Shown here piece by piece: positions 40,044-41,119 of a stretch of DNA of 41,119 nt. The notes beneath the pieces are model-generated. The model did no database searches, was not told where the DNA came from, and saw only the letters and a list, made by a program, of their open reading frames with translations. The translations under genes and the position numbers were made by a program. Positions within the stretch are counted from its first letter, which is position 1, and every line of letters begins with the position of its first letter. Source of the DNA: Ruminococcus flavefaciens FD-1 (GTDB lineage Bacteria; Bacillota; Clostridia; Oscillospirales; Ruminococcaceae); contig ACOK01000090.1 of NCBI GenBank assembly GCA_000174895.1, positions 1 to 41,119 on the forward strand, in the 5' to 3' direction.

Positions 40044-40078
40044 TGCAGTTCACGACACAGAAAATGCAATTCACGACA
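40044..40078. promoter_or_regulatory. Paired direct repeats, probable LytTR regulator site
   Basis: TGCAGTTCACGACA (40044-40057) and TGCAATTCACGACA (40065-40078) differ at one position and are 21 bp apart, two helical turns. Tandem direct repeats at this spacing are the usual LytTR target. They lie between the -35 of the two-component operon and the weak promoter (TAAGAT at 40107-40112) of the CPBP gene. Confidence 0.8.
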
Positions 40079-40154
40079 GACTGCAACAAAATTTCCGCAG
40101 ATGTGGTAAGATAAGATCATCAAAGGAAAACCAATACCGAAAGGAAGTATCATT

Positions 40155-41054
40155 ATGAATAACACAGCTATCATCAACAACGAAAACATCATCGACATGA
40201 GAGACATTAAGGAGAAAAAAGCCGAGTACAAAAAACTCAGAAAAGAATTCAAGAAGCAGAAAAAGATAAAAAGAACTGCTGTTGAACACGCTATAAGCCT
40301 AATTTTTATACTGTTTGCGGCAGAAGCGGTCATGTACCTGTTAATAAAGCCCTACGTAATAAATATAAACGACCTGCTCGCACACGAGATATGCATGGCG
40401 TTCACAGCTTTAATTGGTATACTTATCAACCTCGGATTCAGCAAAGTTAAACTCACCGAAAGAGTAAGTGTAAAGAACCTCGACTTTCTATCAATAGCTA
40501 TGCTTACTGTAGCCGCATACAGCGGCCCCGAACTTGTCGACAACATCAGCGGCGCTATCCTCTCACACTTCATGACTGTAACCCCCAATGAGACCGACCT
40601 GAACACACTCTCACATATTATCAGTGCAGTTATATGCGCACCTATATTTGAAGAACTGATTTGCAGATTCGGCTTCATGGAACTTACACGCAAGCACTAC
40701 TCCGCAAAATTCGTTATAATCTTCGCAGCATTTCTTTTCACTCTCCTCCACGGCTATAACATCCAGGGATTCCTGAACGTATTCACAGGCGCAATAATGA
40801 TGGGTATCGTTTACTACTACACAAACAACCTCATCCTTACAATGGCTGAACACGCTCTCCACAATACTATCTGCTGCATTACTCCCTCTGATATGAGCAT
40901 TTTCGGCACACCGATCTACCACGAAACTAACGGATTCGTAATCTCATCACCAGCATGGATCGTTATAAACGCAGTCCTCTTGGCAGCATCAGCAGTCGTA
41001 TTTGTAAAGTATTTCGTGCCTAAGTACATGAGCAAGAAGAATGAAGCAGAATGA
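40155..41054 (+). CDS. CPBP family intramembrane metalloprotease
   Basis: 299 residues with a charged N-terminus (KEKKAEYKKLRKEFKKQKKIKR) and about seven membrane helices. CPBP (CAAX protease/bacteriocin-processing) motifs: EELICR (Glu166, Glu167, Arg171), FTLLHG (His199) and AEHALHN (His233, His236, Asn237). Members process or protect against peptides and often sit beside LytTR systems. The LytTR direct repeats just upstream suggest it is a target of the divergent two-component system. RBS AAAGGAAG is 8 bases ahead. Confidence 0.9.
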   Translation: MNNTAIINNENIIDMRDIKEKKAEYKKLRKEFKKQKKIKRTAVEHAISLIFILFAAEAVMYLLIKPYVININDLLAHEICMAFTALIGILINLGFSKVKLTERVSVKNLDFLSIAMLTVAAYSGPELVDNISGAILSHFMTVTPNETDLNTLSHIISAVICAPIFEELICRFGFMELTRKHYSAKFVIIFAAFLFTLLHGYNIQGFLNVFTGAIMMGIVYYYTNNLILTMAEHALHNTICCITPSDMSIFGTPIYHETNGFVISSPAWIVINAVLLAASAVVFVKYFVPKYMSKKNEAE

Positions 41055-41077
41055 TCCTGACAAAAAAGGGACGCTAT

Positions 41078-41119
41078 TAACTGTTGTACTCATATAGCAG
41101 CTTTATACGCATTTATCGG
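41078..41119. repeat. Left end of a second copy of element C (continues beyond the window)
   Basis: TAACTGTTGTACTCATATAG... matches the left end of 19530-19802 and, more closely, the complement of its right end. It begins about 24 bases after the CPBP stop. Confidence 0.8.

Noticed and set aside
1..41119. CRISPR array, tRNA, rRNA, prophage or transposase
   Set aside because: No regularly spaced direct repeats with unique spacers, no cloverleaf-like sequence, and no phage or transposase motifs were seen; the repeats found are tandem coding units or MITE-like elements.

Overview
The window looks like a chromosome segment from a fibre-degrading Ruminococcus-type member of the Bacillota (R. albus / R. 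flavefaciens neighbourhood). This is inferred from content, not from a search. Five secreted proteins carry type I dockerins: a GH5 glucanase, a GH3 hexosaminidase-like enzyme, a PL11 rhamnogalacturonan lyase, a GH44 glucanase and a leucine-rich-repeat protein. Two proteins end in SPKTGD-type sortase signals, Thr-rich linkers are abundant, and the promoters are strong Gram-positive TTGACA/TATAAT types. No tRNA, rRNA, CRISPR array, phage or transposase gene was seen.

Layout. 1-2.3 kb: 3' part of a sortase-anchored adhesin with SpaA/prealbumin-like domains. 2.4-3.1 kb: two-domain receiver/degenerate-GGDEF protein (-). 3.3-6.4 kb: complete preQ1/queuosine operon queD-queE-folE-queC-queF behind an attenuator leader. 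6.5-8.4 kb: GH5-dockerin. 8.4-11.2 kb: ABC-2 exporter operon (-). 11.3-12.8 kb: ZIP metal transporter and a DUF2325 protein, both with TTAG-N6-CTAA palindromes at the transcription start. 13.0-15.1 kb: unknown gene plus GH3 with an N-terminal dockerin (-). 15.6-19.5 kb: PL11 lyase divergent from an AraC regulator. 19.9-23.3 kb: XRE-type regulator followed by GH44 (-). 23.5-27.7 kb: membrane glycosyltransferase-like protein convergent with the LRR-dockerin protein. 28.0-31.6 kb: APH-like kinase behind an interrupted adhE. 31.7-33.1 kb: YunG-like and DUF1858 genes divergent from a TetR regulator. 33.1-37.6 kb: small sortase substrate, a secreted charged-helix protein, and sigI-rsgI. 37.9-41.1 kb: LytTR two-component system divergent from a CPBP protease.

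The most notable regulatory observation is a SigI/RsgI pair. The sigI promoter shares TACCCC-N16-GTCCGTAT, at identical spacing, with the promoter of the secreted protein built on an 11-residue charged helical repeat. rsgI also has an in-frame TAA after which the same frame stays open for 102 further codons, up to a TGA and a terminator, so its ectodomain is either truncated here or the base is a sequencing error. adhE has a frameshift and an in-frame TGA. A pair of 14-bp direct repeats 21 bp apart lies between the LytTR operon and the CPBP gene.

The intergenic regions hold at least three families of short non-coding elements with inverted ends (160, 174 and 273 bp). One 174-bp copy is nested inside a larger inverted repeat next to sigI. 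Together with the dockerin genes the window reads as a carbohydrate-degradation and surface-protein region with many small local regulatory circuits.
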